DNA from: an uncultured Faecalibacterium sp.
GTDB lineage: Bacteria > Bacillota > Clostridia > Oscillospirales > Ruminococcaceae
Length of the DNA: 64,000 nucleotides
Assembly (NCBI GenBank): GCA_900539945.1
Contig: UQDV01000010.1
Location: forward strand, 7,235 to 71,234
Direction of reading: 5' to 3'
How positions within the stretch are numbered: the stretch's first letter is position 1; every line of letters begins with the position of its first letter. The notes under the pieces were generated by a model. It was not told the DNA's origin and searched no databases. It worked only from the letters and a program-made list of their open reading frames with translations. Shown in pieces: positions 52,191-60,345 of this stretch. Position numbers and translations under genes: made by a program.

Positions 52191-52895
52191 ATGGTAAAAA
52201 AGCTGAAATGGAACCTGGTGCTCATGAGCGTGCTGTACCTGGGGCTGGGCATCTTTCTGGTGCTGAAGCCCGGCACGGCCCTCAACATCGTATGCTATGC
52301 ACTGGGCGGCGTGGTGCTGGCCTGCGCGGCCGTGCAGCTCATCCGCTACTTTGTGGTGGAGCGCGGGGTGTTCCAGAGCCAGCTCACCCTGATCTCCGGC
52401 CTGGTATGCCTGGCCCTGGGAGCTTTTTTGCTGCTGCGCAGCGATATCGTGGTAAGCATTTTGCCCATCGTGTTCGGCCTGTTCGTCATCTTTGACGCCA
52501 TTGCCCGGGTACAGAACGCCTTAGACCTGCGCCGCTGCGGCTACGACAGCTGGAAGGGCTTCCTGCTGCTGCCGGTGCTCAGCGTGGTGCTGGGCGTGGT
52601 GCTGATCGTGAACCCCTTCGGTGCCATGGAGACGCTGGTCATGGCCATCGGCGTCATCCTGATCGTAGAGGGGGCCATCAACCTGCTCAGTGCCCTGTAT
52701 ACGGTGCTGGCCCTGCGCCGCTTTGCCAAGCTCCACCCGGAGACCCAGTCCATGCTGGAGGATCTGACCGGGGAGGACCTGAACGGCGACGGCGTGGTGG
52801 CCCCCGACGTGACCCGCACCGATGCAGAGGCCACCGCCGTGGAGCTGGACCATGTGGACGAGAGTGCCACGGTGGACCAGGAGGACCGGGAGTAA
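52191..52895 (+). CDS. HdeD/DUF308-family membrane protein
   Basis: The 234-aa product has about six helices in three pairs, as in the HdeD/DUF308 family, and a long acidic cytoplasmic tail (about residues 185-234) ending DQEDRE. In E. coli, HdeD is linked to acid resistance; the role here is unknown. It is 40 bp after the MATE gene. GAAAGGAA lies before the ATG. Confidence 0.8.
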   Translation: MVKKLKWNLVLMSVLYLGLGIFLVLKPGTALNIVCYALGGVVLACAAVQLIRYFVVERGVFQSQLTLISGLVCLALGAFLLLRSDIVVSILPIVFGLFVIFDAIARVQNALDLRRCGYDSWKGFLLLPVLSVVLGVVLIVNPFGAMETLVMAIGVILIVEGAINLLSALYTVLALRRFAKLHPETQSMLEDLTGEDLNGDGVVAPDVTRTDAEATAVELDHVDESATVDQEDRE

Positions 52896-52906
52896 GGGCG
52901 GCGGCC

Positions 52907-53100
52907 TCGCCCTCTCCGTCACGGCTTACGCCGTGCCACCTCTCCCAAGGGGAGAGGCCTTGGCAAAGAGATGAAGTTTGCGTGGACTGCCAAGGGCTCC
53001 CACTTTGAGGAAAGACTTCCCCCGCGCCGGGGGAAGATGGCGCATAAGCGACAAAAGGGGGAATCTGGCAACGCCGTCAGGCGTTGACTGAGAGGGTGAG
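52907..53100. repeat. Dispersed palindromic MITE-like element, copy 4
   Basis: The element is about 194 bp. The outer arms CTCGCCCTCTCCGTC (52906-52920) and GACTGAGAGGGTGAG (53086-53100) match at 13 of 15. Internal hairpins include CACGGCTTACGCCGTG, CCTCTCCC/GGGGAGAGG and CAACGCCGTCAGGCGTTG. It resembles copy 2 with an extra internal piece and has no coding capacity. Confidence 0.82.
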
Positions 53101-53154
53101 CACGCTGAACGGAAGCCATCATAAGCAAATATACAACAAGAAAAGGAACACATT

Positions 53155-54561
53155 ATGGAAAAGTACGACCTGATCATTGTGGGCGCAGGCCCTGCCGGCA
53201 TCTTTACCGCTGTGGAGCTGCTGCGCCACGGCAGCAAAAAGAAGATGCTGCTGGTGGAAAAAGGCAAGCCCGTGGAAAAGCGCCACTGCCCCAAGGCAGA
53301 GGTAGGCCACTGCGTCAACTGCCGCCCCACCTGCGCCATCACCACCGGCTTTTCCGGTGCGGGCGCCTTCTCGGACGGCAAGCTGAGCCTTTCCTATGAG
53401 GTGGGCGGCGACCTGCCCACCCTCATCGGGGAGGAGTTTGCCCAGGAGCTGATCGACTACACCGATAAGATCTATCTGGAGTTCGGCGCAGATCCCCATG
53501 TGGAGGGCATCTACACCGGCGAGGATATCAAGGAGATCCGCAAAAACGCCATCCATGCCGGCCTGAAGCTGGTGGACTGCCCCATCCGTCATCTGGGCAC
53601 CGAGAAGGCACAGGAGCTGTATCTGGCCATCCAGAATTATCTGGCCGACAACGGTGTGGAAATGCGCTTCAACACCGAGTGTGAGAACATCATTCTGGAA
53701 GAGGACGGCTGCAAGGGTGTGCTGCTGAAGGATGGCGATGACCTGCTGCCCGTGTATGCGGACGAGGTGGTCATCGGCACCGGTCGGCGCGGCGCAGACT
53801 GGCTGGAAAAGCTCTGCGCCGAGCACCACATTGCCCATAAGCCCGGCACCGTGGACATCGGTGTGCGCGTGGAGTGCCGCAACGAGGTCATGGAAAAGGT
53901 GAACCAGGTGCTGTATGAGTCCAAGCTCATCGGCTATCCCAAGCCCTGGAAGAACAAGGTGCGCACCTTCTGCCAGAACCCCGGCGGCTTTGTGGCACAG
54001 GAAAACTACGACAATGACCTGGCGGTGGTCAACGGCCATAGCTTCAAGGAAAAGAAGAGCCCGAACACCAACCTTGCCATTCTGGTGTCTCACAACTTCA
54101 CCGAACCCTTCAACCAGCCCATCGCCTATGCTCAGAAGGTGGGCGAGCTGACCAACATGCTGGGTGCAGGCCACATCATGGTGCAGCGCTACGGCGACAT
54201 TCTGGACGGCAAGCGCACCTGGCAGAAGGAGCTGGCCCAGTCCAACGTCAAGCCCACCCTGAAGGATGCTGTGGCCGGTGATATCACCGCTGCCATGCCC
54301 TACCGTGCCATGACCAACATCATCGAGTTCATCAAGATGCTGGATATGGTGGTGCCCGGCTTTGCCGCCAACGAGACGTTGCTGTACAGCCCGGAACTGA
54401 AGTTCTACTCCAACAAGGTCAAGATGGACGAGAACCTCGACACCAACATCAAGGGCCTGCACTGCCTGGGCGACTCCTCCGGCTGGACCCGCGGCCTGAT
54501 GATGGCGTCCGTCATGGGCGTGCTCATGGGCCGGAAGCTGGCTGAAAAAGAAGGCTGCTGA
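53155..54561 (+). CDS. FAD-dependent dehydrogenase, COG2509-like
   Basis: The 468-aa product has an N-terminal FAD motif, VGAGPAGIFTAVELL, a Cys cluster (CPKAEVGHCVNCRPTCAI, residues about 44-60) and GFSGAGAFSDGKLSLS, the pattern of the COG2509 flavoproteins. It ends in a second FAD segment, LHCLGDSSGWTRGLMMAS. The cysteines could bind a metal or Fe-S centre; that is not shown. The substrate is unknown. AAAGGAA lies before the ATG; repeat copy 4 precedes it. Confidence 0.85.
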   Translation: MEKYDLIIVGAGPAGIFTAVELLRHGSKKKMLLVEKGKPVEKRHCPKAEVGHCVNCRPTCAITTGFSGAGAFSDGKLSLSYEVGGDLPTLIGEEFAQELIDYTDKIYLEFGADPHVEGIYTGEDIKEIRKNAIHAGLKLVDCPIRHLGTEKAQELYLAIQNYLADNGVEMRFNTECENIILEEDGCKGVLLKDGDDLLPVYADEVVIGTGRRGADWLEKLCAEHHIAHKPGTVDIGVRVECRNEVMEKVNQVLYESKLIGYPKPWKNKVRTFCQNPGGFVAQENYDNDLAVVNGHSFKEKKSPNTNLAILVSHNFTEPFNQPIAYAQKVGELTNMLGAGHIMVQRYGDILDGKRTWQKELAQSNVKPTLKDAVAGDITAAMPYRAMTNIIEFIKMLDMVVPGFAANETLLYSPELKFYSNKVKMDENLDTNIKGLHCLGDSSGWTRGLMMASVMGVLMGRKLAEKEGC

Positions 54562-54585
54562 GCGGTATTCCGGAACATATAACAG

Positions 54586-54625
54586 AAAGCTCCCCGCCGG
54601 GAACCCGGCGGGGAACTTTCTTGTT
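54586..54625. terminator. Bidirectional terminator between the FAD gene and the esterase gene
   Basis: AAAGCTCCCCGCCGGG (54586-54601) pairs with CCCGGCGGGGAACTTT (54604-54619) with one mismatch. The T-tract is weak on both sides; the flanking genes are convergent. Confidence 0.75.
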
Positions 54626-54672
54626 CCTTCGGAACAGGAGGAATATGGTGAATGAAGTGGGGGATTTTGAGC

Positions 54673-55761
54673 TTACAGTGCTTTCAGTTCGGCGGCGATG
54701 GTCAGGCACAGCTCTTCGGACTGGACGATGGTGCCCAGCATATCCAAAAAGCCGTGGTCACAGCCGCAGTACCGGATGGAGCGTACCGGTACACCAAGGC
54801 TTGCCAGCCGCTTGGCGGCGTAGTCGCTGCCGACACGCAGGTAGTCGTACTCAGCGGCCACGATGACCGTTTCCGGGAACTTCTTCAGCTGCTCATCGGT
54901 GGCAAAGACGGCCGACACCAGCGGGTCGTGTGAAGTGGTATGGCCCTGCAGATACAGGCTGTTGCTGCTGTCAGGATCCTTATCCACGCTGCTCTTGATG
55001 CGGTCGATGCGGCTGTAGGCCAGTTTCTTGTCCTCGTCAGCCACCTCGTAAGCATCGTAACTCCAGGTGTAGGCGGTCTGCTCATGGTAATCGGAACCGT
55101 CCCACGAAGGATAGATGCCCATGATCTTGCGGATGATGCCCTTTTCGTCCTGCAGCACGCAGGCGTTAGTCAGGCTGCCGCCGGCGCTGTCACCGGCGAC
55201 CATCAGCTTGGCAGGGTCGGCACCCAGTTCAGCGGCGTGTGCGTGCACCCACTGTACGGCGCCCCATGCATCTTCCACCGGAGCGGGGAAGGGGTTCTCG
55301 GGGGCCAGACGGTACTCCGGGAACACCACCACGGCACCGGACTGCTCGGCAATGTACTGCATCTGCTTGCCGAACAGGTGAATGTCACCGGCCGTGAATC
55401 CACCGCCGTGCAGGTACACCAGCACCGGTGCGTTGGGCTGGATGTTGGCAGCACGGTAGATGTAGATATCAATCTTGTGCCCGCCGATGGGGATCAGCTG
55501 TTCGGTGCAGTCCACAGGCGTTTCGATCAGGTCATAGGTCACCTTGTCCGGGCGGTAGCGCTCGCTGGAAAGGGTCCAGCCTGCCTTGGCGCGGTTGGCA
55601 AACATGGTGCGCTTTTTGATGATGATCTCCCGCAGGCGGGGATCCAGATGGGCAGGCTCCGCATCCGGCACCGGTTTGAACAGTACGGGGATCCCGTCCA
55701 CCTCTTTGGTGAACTGGTTCTCATGGATCTTGGCGACAAGGGCCTTATCGTATAAACGCAT
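54673..55761 (-). CDS. Alpha/beta hydrolase, HSL-type esterase
   Basis: The 362-aa product has the HGGG oxyanion motif (VYLHGGGFTAGD, near residue 117), the nucleophile elbow GDSAGGSL with Ser near residue 194 and a C-terminal His in CGCDHGFLD. These are marks of the hormone-sensitive lipase family. It hydrolyses short-chain esters. The gene follows the PTS EIIBC by 38 bp in the same direction, so it may deacylate the sugar imported by that PTS; this is an inference. No signal peptide is seen. Confidence 0.85.
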   Translation of the reverse strand: MRLYDKALVAKIHENQFTKEVDGIPVLFKPVPDAEPAHLDPRLREIIIKKRTMFANRAKAGWTLSSERYRPDKVTYDLIETPVDCTEQLIPIGGHKIDIYIYRAANIQPNAPVLVYLHGGGFTAGDIHLFGKQMQYIAEQSGAVVVFPEYRLAPENPFPAPVEDAWGAVQWVHAHAAELGADPAKLMVAGDSAGGSLTNACVLQDEKGIIRKIMGIYPSWDGSDYHEQTAYTWSYDAYEVADEDKKLAYSRIDRIKSSVDKDPDSSNSLYLQGHTTSHDPLVSAVFATDEQLKKFPETVIVAAEYDYLRVGSDYAAKRLASLGVPVRSIRYCGCDHGFLDMLGTIVQSEELCLTIAAELKAL

Positions 55762-55799
55762 GAAGCATCGTCCTTTCTGAAAAGCGGGAAGCAGTAAAC

Positions 55800-57236
55800 T
55801 TATTCCGCGGCATCCTGTGCGGCAACGGCAGTTTCCTCGTAGCAGGAATCATCGAAGCCGATCAGGTTGACGGTGATGAAGCTCATGATGAGCATAAAGC
55901 CGACCAGCAGCAGAGCATTGCGGAAGTTTGCATAGTCCAGGTTGGGTCCGAGGTACAGCAGGATGTTGGTCAGGGAGTAGCCGCCGAAGGCGTAGCACTT
56001 CAGGTGCAGCAGACCGGCCAGCACAGCGGTGGACAGAGCGGTGATCAGGTATGCGTAGTAGGGGCGAACCATCTTGTAGCAGATGCCGTAGGTGGTAGGC
56101 TCGGAGATACCGCCCAGCAGAGCGGACAGGCAGCAGGAGAATGCGGTCTGGCGCAGCAGGGACTTCTTGGTGCGCAGCATCACAGCCAGAGAGATGAAGC
56201 CCGGGGTGATGGTGCAGCAGAAGAACCAGATGTTGATCAGGTCATCGTAACCAACAGCGGCGAGGCTGGCGGTCGCAATGGGGATCAGGGCCAGATGGAA
56301 GCCCGGAGCGATCAGGCCGATGGTGGTGCTCAGCAGCACGATGACCGGCACGCCAGCCCACGGAGCCACGGAGCGGACAGCCTCAACAAAGGCGTAGATG
56401 TAGTTGGTCAGCAGGCCGCCCAGAGGGCCGGTGACGGTCAGGGTGATGACCGACATGAGCAGCAGCAGAGTAAAGGGCTTGACGAAGTGCCGTGCAGCTT
56501 CCGGGATGACCTTCTTGAGCCATTTATCCAGCAGGGACATGACGAACACGGAGAGGATGATTTGGATCACGGCGCCATTATAAGTGGTATGCAGGACCGG
56601 CAGGCCGAAGTAGTGGGTGAAGGAGCCGTCCGCACCAGCCACCCAGTCCGGGTACAGTAGGAAGCAGGCCAGAACCATGGCCAGAACCGGCTCGGTGCCG
56701 AACTTCTTGGCAGAGGTGTAAGCCACTAGGACCGGCATGAAGTAGAACACGGTCTGCGACAGATTATACAGGATGGAGTAGGTGGAGCTGGTGGAAGCAT
56801 CCACGTGCAACACCAGCGTCATGATGGTCAGCACGGTGGCCAGCAGGCCGGATGCGATCAGTGCGGGAATGACCGGGCTCAGGCAGCCAGCCATCAGCAG
56901 CAGGAAGCTGGAGAAGATCTCGGAGGGGCGCTTTTTCCAGAAGGGAACGTCATCTGCCACAGCGCCGCCGCCGTTGCCGGTGATCTTTTCCACTTCCAGA
57001 TACAGGTCCTCAATGATGGCACCCACAATGATCTGAAGTTCTGCCTTGGAAGAATCGATGCCGATGACACCGTGCAGTCTCTTCAGCCCATCCTTGTCCA
57101 CCTTTTCCATGTCCACCGGGTTCACGCGCAGGCGTGTGGCGCAGTGGTTGATGCGGGCTACGTTCTCTTTGCCGCCCAGACATTTGACGATCTGTTCGGC
57201 AAGGGCCGGCATCTCAGCCTTGGTGATCTTTGCCAT
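55800..57236 (-). CDS. PTS transporter subunit EIIBC (glucose/beta-glucoside superfamily)
   Basis: The 478-aa product has an EIIB domain at the N-terminus (KITKAEMPALAEQIVKCLGGKENVARINHCATRLRV, active Cys in NHCATRLR, residues about 1-85) and an EIIC membrane domain with GGISEPTTYGI. There is no EIIA domain, so a separate EIIA must serve it, as for MurP and some beta-glucoside permeases. The open frame extends to 57467, but ATG 57236 has a strong AAGGAGG site. It is divergent from an RpiR regulator and followed by the esterase. Confidence 0.92.
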   Translation of the reverse strand: MAKITKAEMPALAEQIVKCLGGKENVARINHCATRLRVNPVDMEKVDKDGLKRLHGVIGIDSSKAELQIIVGAIIEDLYLEVEKITGNGGGAVADDVPFWKKRPSEIFSSFLLLMAGCLSPVIPALIASGLLATVLTIMTLVLHVDASTSSTYSILYNLSQTVFYFMPVLVAYTSAKKFGTEPVLAMVLACFLLYPDWVAGADGSFTHYFGLPVLHTTYNGAVIQIILSVFVMSLLDKWLKKVIPEAARHFVKPFTLLLLMSVITLTVTGPLGGLLTNYIYAFVEAVRSVAPWAGVPVIVLLSTTIGLIAPGFHLALIPIATASLAAVGYDDLINIWFFCCTITPGFISLAVMLRTKKSLLRQTAFSCCLSALLGGISEPTTYGICYKMVRPYYAYLITALSTAVLAGLLHLKCYAFGGYSLTNILLYLGPNLDYANFRNALLLVGFMLIMSFITVNLIGFDDSCYEETAVAAQDAAE

Positions 57237-57303
57237 AAAATTTATCCTCCTTTTTGGGGTACATTCTTGCCGCTCATGCGGTGCGGCAGGTCTCATTGAC
57301 TGC

Positions 57304-57332
57304 ATTATAACATGATGATTTTGTTTCGTAAA
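57304..57332 (-). promoter_or_regulatory. Promoter of the PTS-esterase operon
   Basis: On the minus strand, TTTACG (57327-57332), 17 bp, TATAAT (57304-57309). The region to its right holds the inverted repeat TTTCG-CCGTAA-CGAAA (57355-57370), a candidate RpiR operator. Confidence 0.6.
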
Positions 57333-57426
57333 TATGATTTTGTAAGAAAGTTCCTTTCGCCGTAACGAAAATTTTATAGAATGTTTGTTCAATGTGTACG
57401 AATAAATGGAAATGATGCTGAACAAA

Positions 57427-57455
57427 TTGCTTTTTGACATAAAAACTGCTACACT
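57427..57455 (+). promoter_or_regulatory. Promoter of the rpiR-type regulator
   Basis: TTGCTT (57427-57432), 17 bp, TACACT (57450-57455), about 50 bp before the start codon. A TTGACA within the spacer is mis-spaced for this -10 box. Confidence 0.55.
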
Positions 57456-57505
57456 AGTTCCGAACAAAACGCAGGCAGCGGGCCTGAAAGGACAGGAGGA
57501 TGATT

Positions 57506-58363
57506 ATGGGCGAAACGCCGGGCAGTGTGGTCACGCTGCTTTGCTCCGGGATGCACTTTTTCAATGCGGAAAAGCGGATCGCGGATTGTGTGCTGGAAGA
57601 TACGGCCGGTGTGGCGGCAATGACATCGGCCGAACTGGCACGTTGCAGCTCCACCTCGGAAGCCACTGTGACCCGTTTTTGCAAAAAACTGGGGTTTGAG
57701 AATTATCGTGCTTTCCAGTTGGCGCTGGCGCGGGACGTGATGGAACGCCAGCCGCTGGAGATCTCCAACGAAGTGCAGCTGGACAATATCCCGCAGTCGC
57801 TGCAGAATATCCTTTCCAATAAGATCGATGAGATGAGCGCCACCATCAACGGCATCAACCCGGAAAATCTGCAGCGTGTGCTGGAACTGCTGCAGAATGC
57901 GCAGCTGGTGCAGATCGCCGCGGTGGGCAACACCATCCCGGTGGCGATGGATGCGGCCTTCAAGTTCAACCAGCTGGGGATGCGGTGCATCACCAGTGAG
58001 ATCTCGGAGAAGAACTCGGCGTTCGCGCTCACCCTTACACCGCAGGACGTGCTGCTGCTGATCTCCAACTCCGGCAAATCCCGGCGGCTGAACCAGATGG
58101 CCCAGACAGCGCGGGACAACGGTGTGCCAGTGGTGCTGATCACCTGCGACCGCAGCTCGCCGCTGGCGCAGCTGGCCGATCATCTGCTGATCTCCACCAA
58201 CCGCGAGCAACTCATCACCACGACGGATTTTGCGCTCTCCCGCATTTCTGCCATTGTGATCATTGAGGTGCTGTACAATTTCCTGCTGGTGGGGCGGCCC
58301 GGCGCCAAGGGCTTCGTGAGCCGTCATGAGGGACTGATGGCCCACGATAAGGACGTGCGCTGA
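57506..58363 (+). CDS. MurR/RpiR-family transcriptional regulator
   Basis: The 285-aa product has an N-terminal RpiR helix-turn-helix (SAELARCSSTSEATVTRFCKKLGFENYRAFQLAL, about residues 40-75) and a C-terminal SIS domain (about 125-260, with AAVGNTIPVAMDAAFKFNQLG and LLLISNSGKSRRLNQMAQTA) that binds sugar phosphates. It is divergent from the PTS-esterase operon and is its likely regulator. ATG 57506 (after AGGAGG) is preferred; ATG 57500 is two codons earlier. Confidence 0.88.
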   Translation: MGETPGSVVTLLCSGMHFFNAEKRIADCVLEDTAGVAAMTSAELARCSSTSEATVTRFCKKLGFENYRAFQLALARDVMERQPLEISNEVQLDNIPQSLQNILSNKIDEMSATINGINPENLQRVLELLQNAQLVQIAAVGNTIPVAMDAAFKFNQLGMRCITSEISEKNSAFALTLTPQDVLLLISNSGKSRRLNQMAQTARDNGVPVVLITCDRSSPLAQLADHLLISTNREQLITTTDFALSRISAIVIIEVLYNFLLVGRPGAKGFVSRHEGLMAHDKDVR

Positions 58364-58371
58364 CACAGAAC

Positions 58372-58409
58372 AAAAAAGATCCCGGAACCGTCAGGTCCCG
58401 GGATTTTTT
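58372..58409. terminator. Bidirectional terminator between the rpiR-type gene and ppiB
   Basis: ATCCCGG (58379-58385) pairs with CCGGGAT (58398-58404), flanked by six A residues on one side and six T residues on the other, so it can work in both directions between convergent genes. Confidence 0.9.
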
Positions 58410-58420
58410 ATGGTTGTCTT

Positions 58421-58897
58421 TTAGCCCTCGATGAGCTCCACGGTCTTCATCTTGACCGGGGTGGTGGGCTTGTCGTTCCAGTCGGTGCGCACAGCGGCGA
58501 TCTTGTCCACGACATCCATGCCGGCCACGACCTTGCCAAAGGCGGCATACTGGCCGTCCAGGTGGGGGGCATCCTGATGCATGATGAAGAACTGGCTGCC
58601 TGCGCTGTTGGGGTTCATGCTGCGGGCCATGCTGATGACACCACGGGTGTGCTTGAGCGGGTTGTTCACGCCGTTAGCAGCAAACTCACCCTTGATGTTC
58701 CAGCCCGGGCCGCCGGTGCCGGTGCCCAGGGGGCAGCCGCCCTGGATCATAAAGCCGGGGATCACGCGGTGGAAAGTCAGGCCGTTGTAAAAGCCCTCGC
58801 TGACCAGCTTTTTGAAATTCTCACAGGTGATGGGGGCAACTTCCTCGTTCAGTTCAATGTCGATGATGCCGCCGTCTTCCATAGTAATGCGAACCAT
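58421..58897 (-). CDS. ppiB: Peptidyl-prolyl cis-trans isomerase, cyclophilin type
   Basis: The 158-aa product is a compact cyclophilin with FHRVIPGFMIQGG near residue 45, GVISMARSMNPNSAGSQFFIM near residue 90 and DGQYAAFGKVVAGMDVVD. It catalyses proline isomerisation during protein folding in the cytoplasm. ATG 58897 has AAGGAG about 12 bases upstream; the open frame extends to 59017 but a cyclophilin starts at MVRITMEDG. Family certain, symbol conventional. Confidence 0.93.
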   Translation of the reverse strand: MVRITMEDGGIIDIELNEEVAPITCENFKKLVSEGFYNGLTFHRVIPGFMIQGGCPLGTGTGGPGWNIKGEFAANGVNNPLKHTRGVISMARSMNPNSAGSQFFIMHQDAPHLDGQYAAFGKVVAGMDVVDKIAAVRTDWNDKPTTPVKMKTVELIEG

Positions 58898-59068
58898 AAC
58901 GCTACAATACTCCTTTTGTGTTGACCCCGCAGCGGGGGGTGTGTGCGGCAGAGATGTCTGCCGGATATCTCTTATAGTATACCATAGCTTTTGCCTGTTG
59001 CAACGGCGCAGATGCAACGTTTTTGTTAAAAATCGGCTAAAGTTCCGTAATGCAACCAGAGTTTACAC

Positions 59069-59098
59069 GCCGGTTGGTGGACGCAACCGGCATTTTTT
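59069..59098 (+). terminator. Terminator-like hairpin upstream of the XRE membrane regulator
   Basis: GCCGGTTG-N7-CAACCGGC (59069-59091) followed by ATTTTTT. It is either the end of an unseen plus-strand transcript or an attenuator. A TATGAT box at 59101-59106, 17 bp after TGGACG (59078-59083), overlaps it and may be the promoter of the next gene. Confidence 0.6.
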
Positions 59099-59151
59099 GC
59101 TATGATTGTGCCAGCAAAAACACAAGCCGTTCCGATAAAGGAGGAAACAGT

Positions 59152-59553
59152 ATGGATACGAAAAGCCTGATTTTTTACAGAGTGATCCAGGGCATTGGTT
59201 TTATGACAGCAATCCTGCGGCTCCTGGCTCCGGTGGCAGTCATCATTGCACTGTGGCTGCTGTACCGCATCGCCCGCAATCTGGAAAAGCCGCCCAAACT
59301 CACGGAGGAAGTCAAGATCGTGCGCAAGTCGCTGTCTGAGATGCTCCGGGAGAACCGTGCCCGCTGCAAGATGACCCAGGAATTTGTGGCGGAGAGCATC
59401 GGCGTCAGCCGACAGGCGGTGTCCAAATGGGAAAAAGGCACCTCGGAGCCGAACACTTCCAACCTGATGGCGCTGGCAAAGCTCTACGGCATCCCGGCCG
59501 AGGATCTGCTCCGGGGCGTGGAGAGTGCACTGGAAGAACAGAAAAAATCATAA
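59152..59553 (+). CDS. Membrane-anchored XRE-family regulator
   Basis: The 133-aa product has one N-terminal hydrophobic stretch (about residues 9-40, ending LWLLYRIARN) followed by a cytoplasmic helix-turn-helix of the XRE type (KMTQEFVAESIGVSRQAVSKWEKGTSEPNTSNLMALAKLYGIP, residues 77-120). The order membrane helix then HTH is unusual, since most XRE proteins are soluble. AAAGGAGG precedes ATG 59152. The stop overlaps the end of the convergent gene by six bases. Confidence 0.82.
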   Translation: MDTKSLIFYRVIQGIGFMTAILRLLAPVAVIIALWLLYRIARNLEKPPKLTEEVKIVRKSLSEMLRENRARCKMTQEFVAESIGVSRQAVSKWEKGTSEPNTSNLMALAKLYGIPAEDLLRGVESALEEQKKS

Positions 59554-60345
59554 CTCGCTGTGCATCTCCACCATATCCGCCCAGAAGCGCTTGGGGCAAT
59601 GGGTCATGCGGCCTTTTTCGTTGTGGCGCGCTTTGATTTCCAGCGTTTTGTAGAACTGCGTCCACAGCGCCTGAAACTGCTGCTCCCGCGCGCTGGGCGG
59701 CGGCAGCTCCAAAGGCGCTGCCAGTTCCAGCAGCCGGGTGCCGTGCTTTTCGTGCAGCAGCACCGCCTGATGGACGGCATCGTAGATCATAAAGTCCTCC
59801 TCCGGAAAGCGTCCGCAGAAGTGCGGGCGCAGCAGGGGGAGGATATAATTTTTGGGGTGGATGACCGCGCCCAGCATCCCGTCGTGCTCCTCGAACCGCA
59901 CAAAGCCCTGAAACTTGTCTACCTCCCAGTCCAGACTTTTTTTCATGGCGTAGAGGGGCGCGACCACCGGGTGACCCTCCCGCTTCACCGTGCCGGGCCC
60001 CAGTGCAAAGGCCAGATGCAGAAAGCGGAGCAGCAGCAGCTCCTTGTCCTCCTGCCCGGAGAGAAAATCCCGGCTGACGAGGTACTCGGTCTCTGCGCCC
60101 AGCTTTTTGCCAAAGCTGGCAAATACCCGGCGGGCAATGGCGGGGTCGGTGGAGATCTCCTTGACCGGGTAGAGGGTGGCCGTCTCCCGCTGGGGCGTCC
60201 ATACCGCAAAGGGAAGCTCGTGCTGGGCAAAGCTCTCGTACACGCAGCACAAAAAGCCCTCAAAGCTGCCGTCATACAGGTAGACCACGTCGGCATCGTG
60301 CAGCTTGCGTGCCCCCTTGGGGCTTACAGCGCTTTGGCAAGACAT
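59548..60345 (-). CDS. TIGR03915-family putative DNA metabolism protein
   Basis: The 265-aa product resembles TIGR03915/DUF4130 proteins, with the N-terminal YLYDGSFEGFLCCVYESF and a middle part reading KSLDWEVDKFQGFVRF. In some bacteria this domain is fused to uracil-DNA glycosylase-like domains. It is always found next to a TIGR03916 radical SAM protein, as here with a 22-base overlap. The pair is predicted, not proved, to act in DNA repair or modification. Confidence 0.85.
   Translation of the reverse strand: MSCQSAVSPKGARKLHDADVVYLYDGSFEGFLCCVYESFAQHELPFAVWTPQRETATLYPVKEISTDPAIARRVFASFGKKLGAETEYLVSRDFLSGQEDKELLLLRFLHLAFALGPGTVKREGHPVVAPLYAMKKSLDWEVDKFQGFVRFEEHDGMLGAVIHPKNYILPLLRPHFCGRFPEEDFMIYDAVHQAVLLHEKHGTRLLELAAPLELPPPSAREQQFQALWTQFYKTLEIKARHNEKGRMTHCPKRFWADMVEMHSEL

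Noticed and set aside
21789-53100. CRISPR array made of the palindromic repeats
   Set aside because: The copies are single, far apart, differ in length and have no regular spacers.
54673-57236. MurNAc utilisation operon (MurP-like PTS with MurR)
   Set aside because: No murQ etherase or amidase is nearby and the permease also resembles beta-glucoside EIIBC proteins; the substrate is left open.
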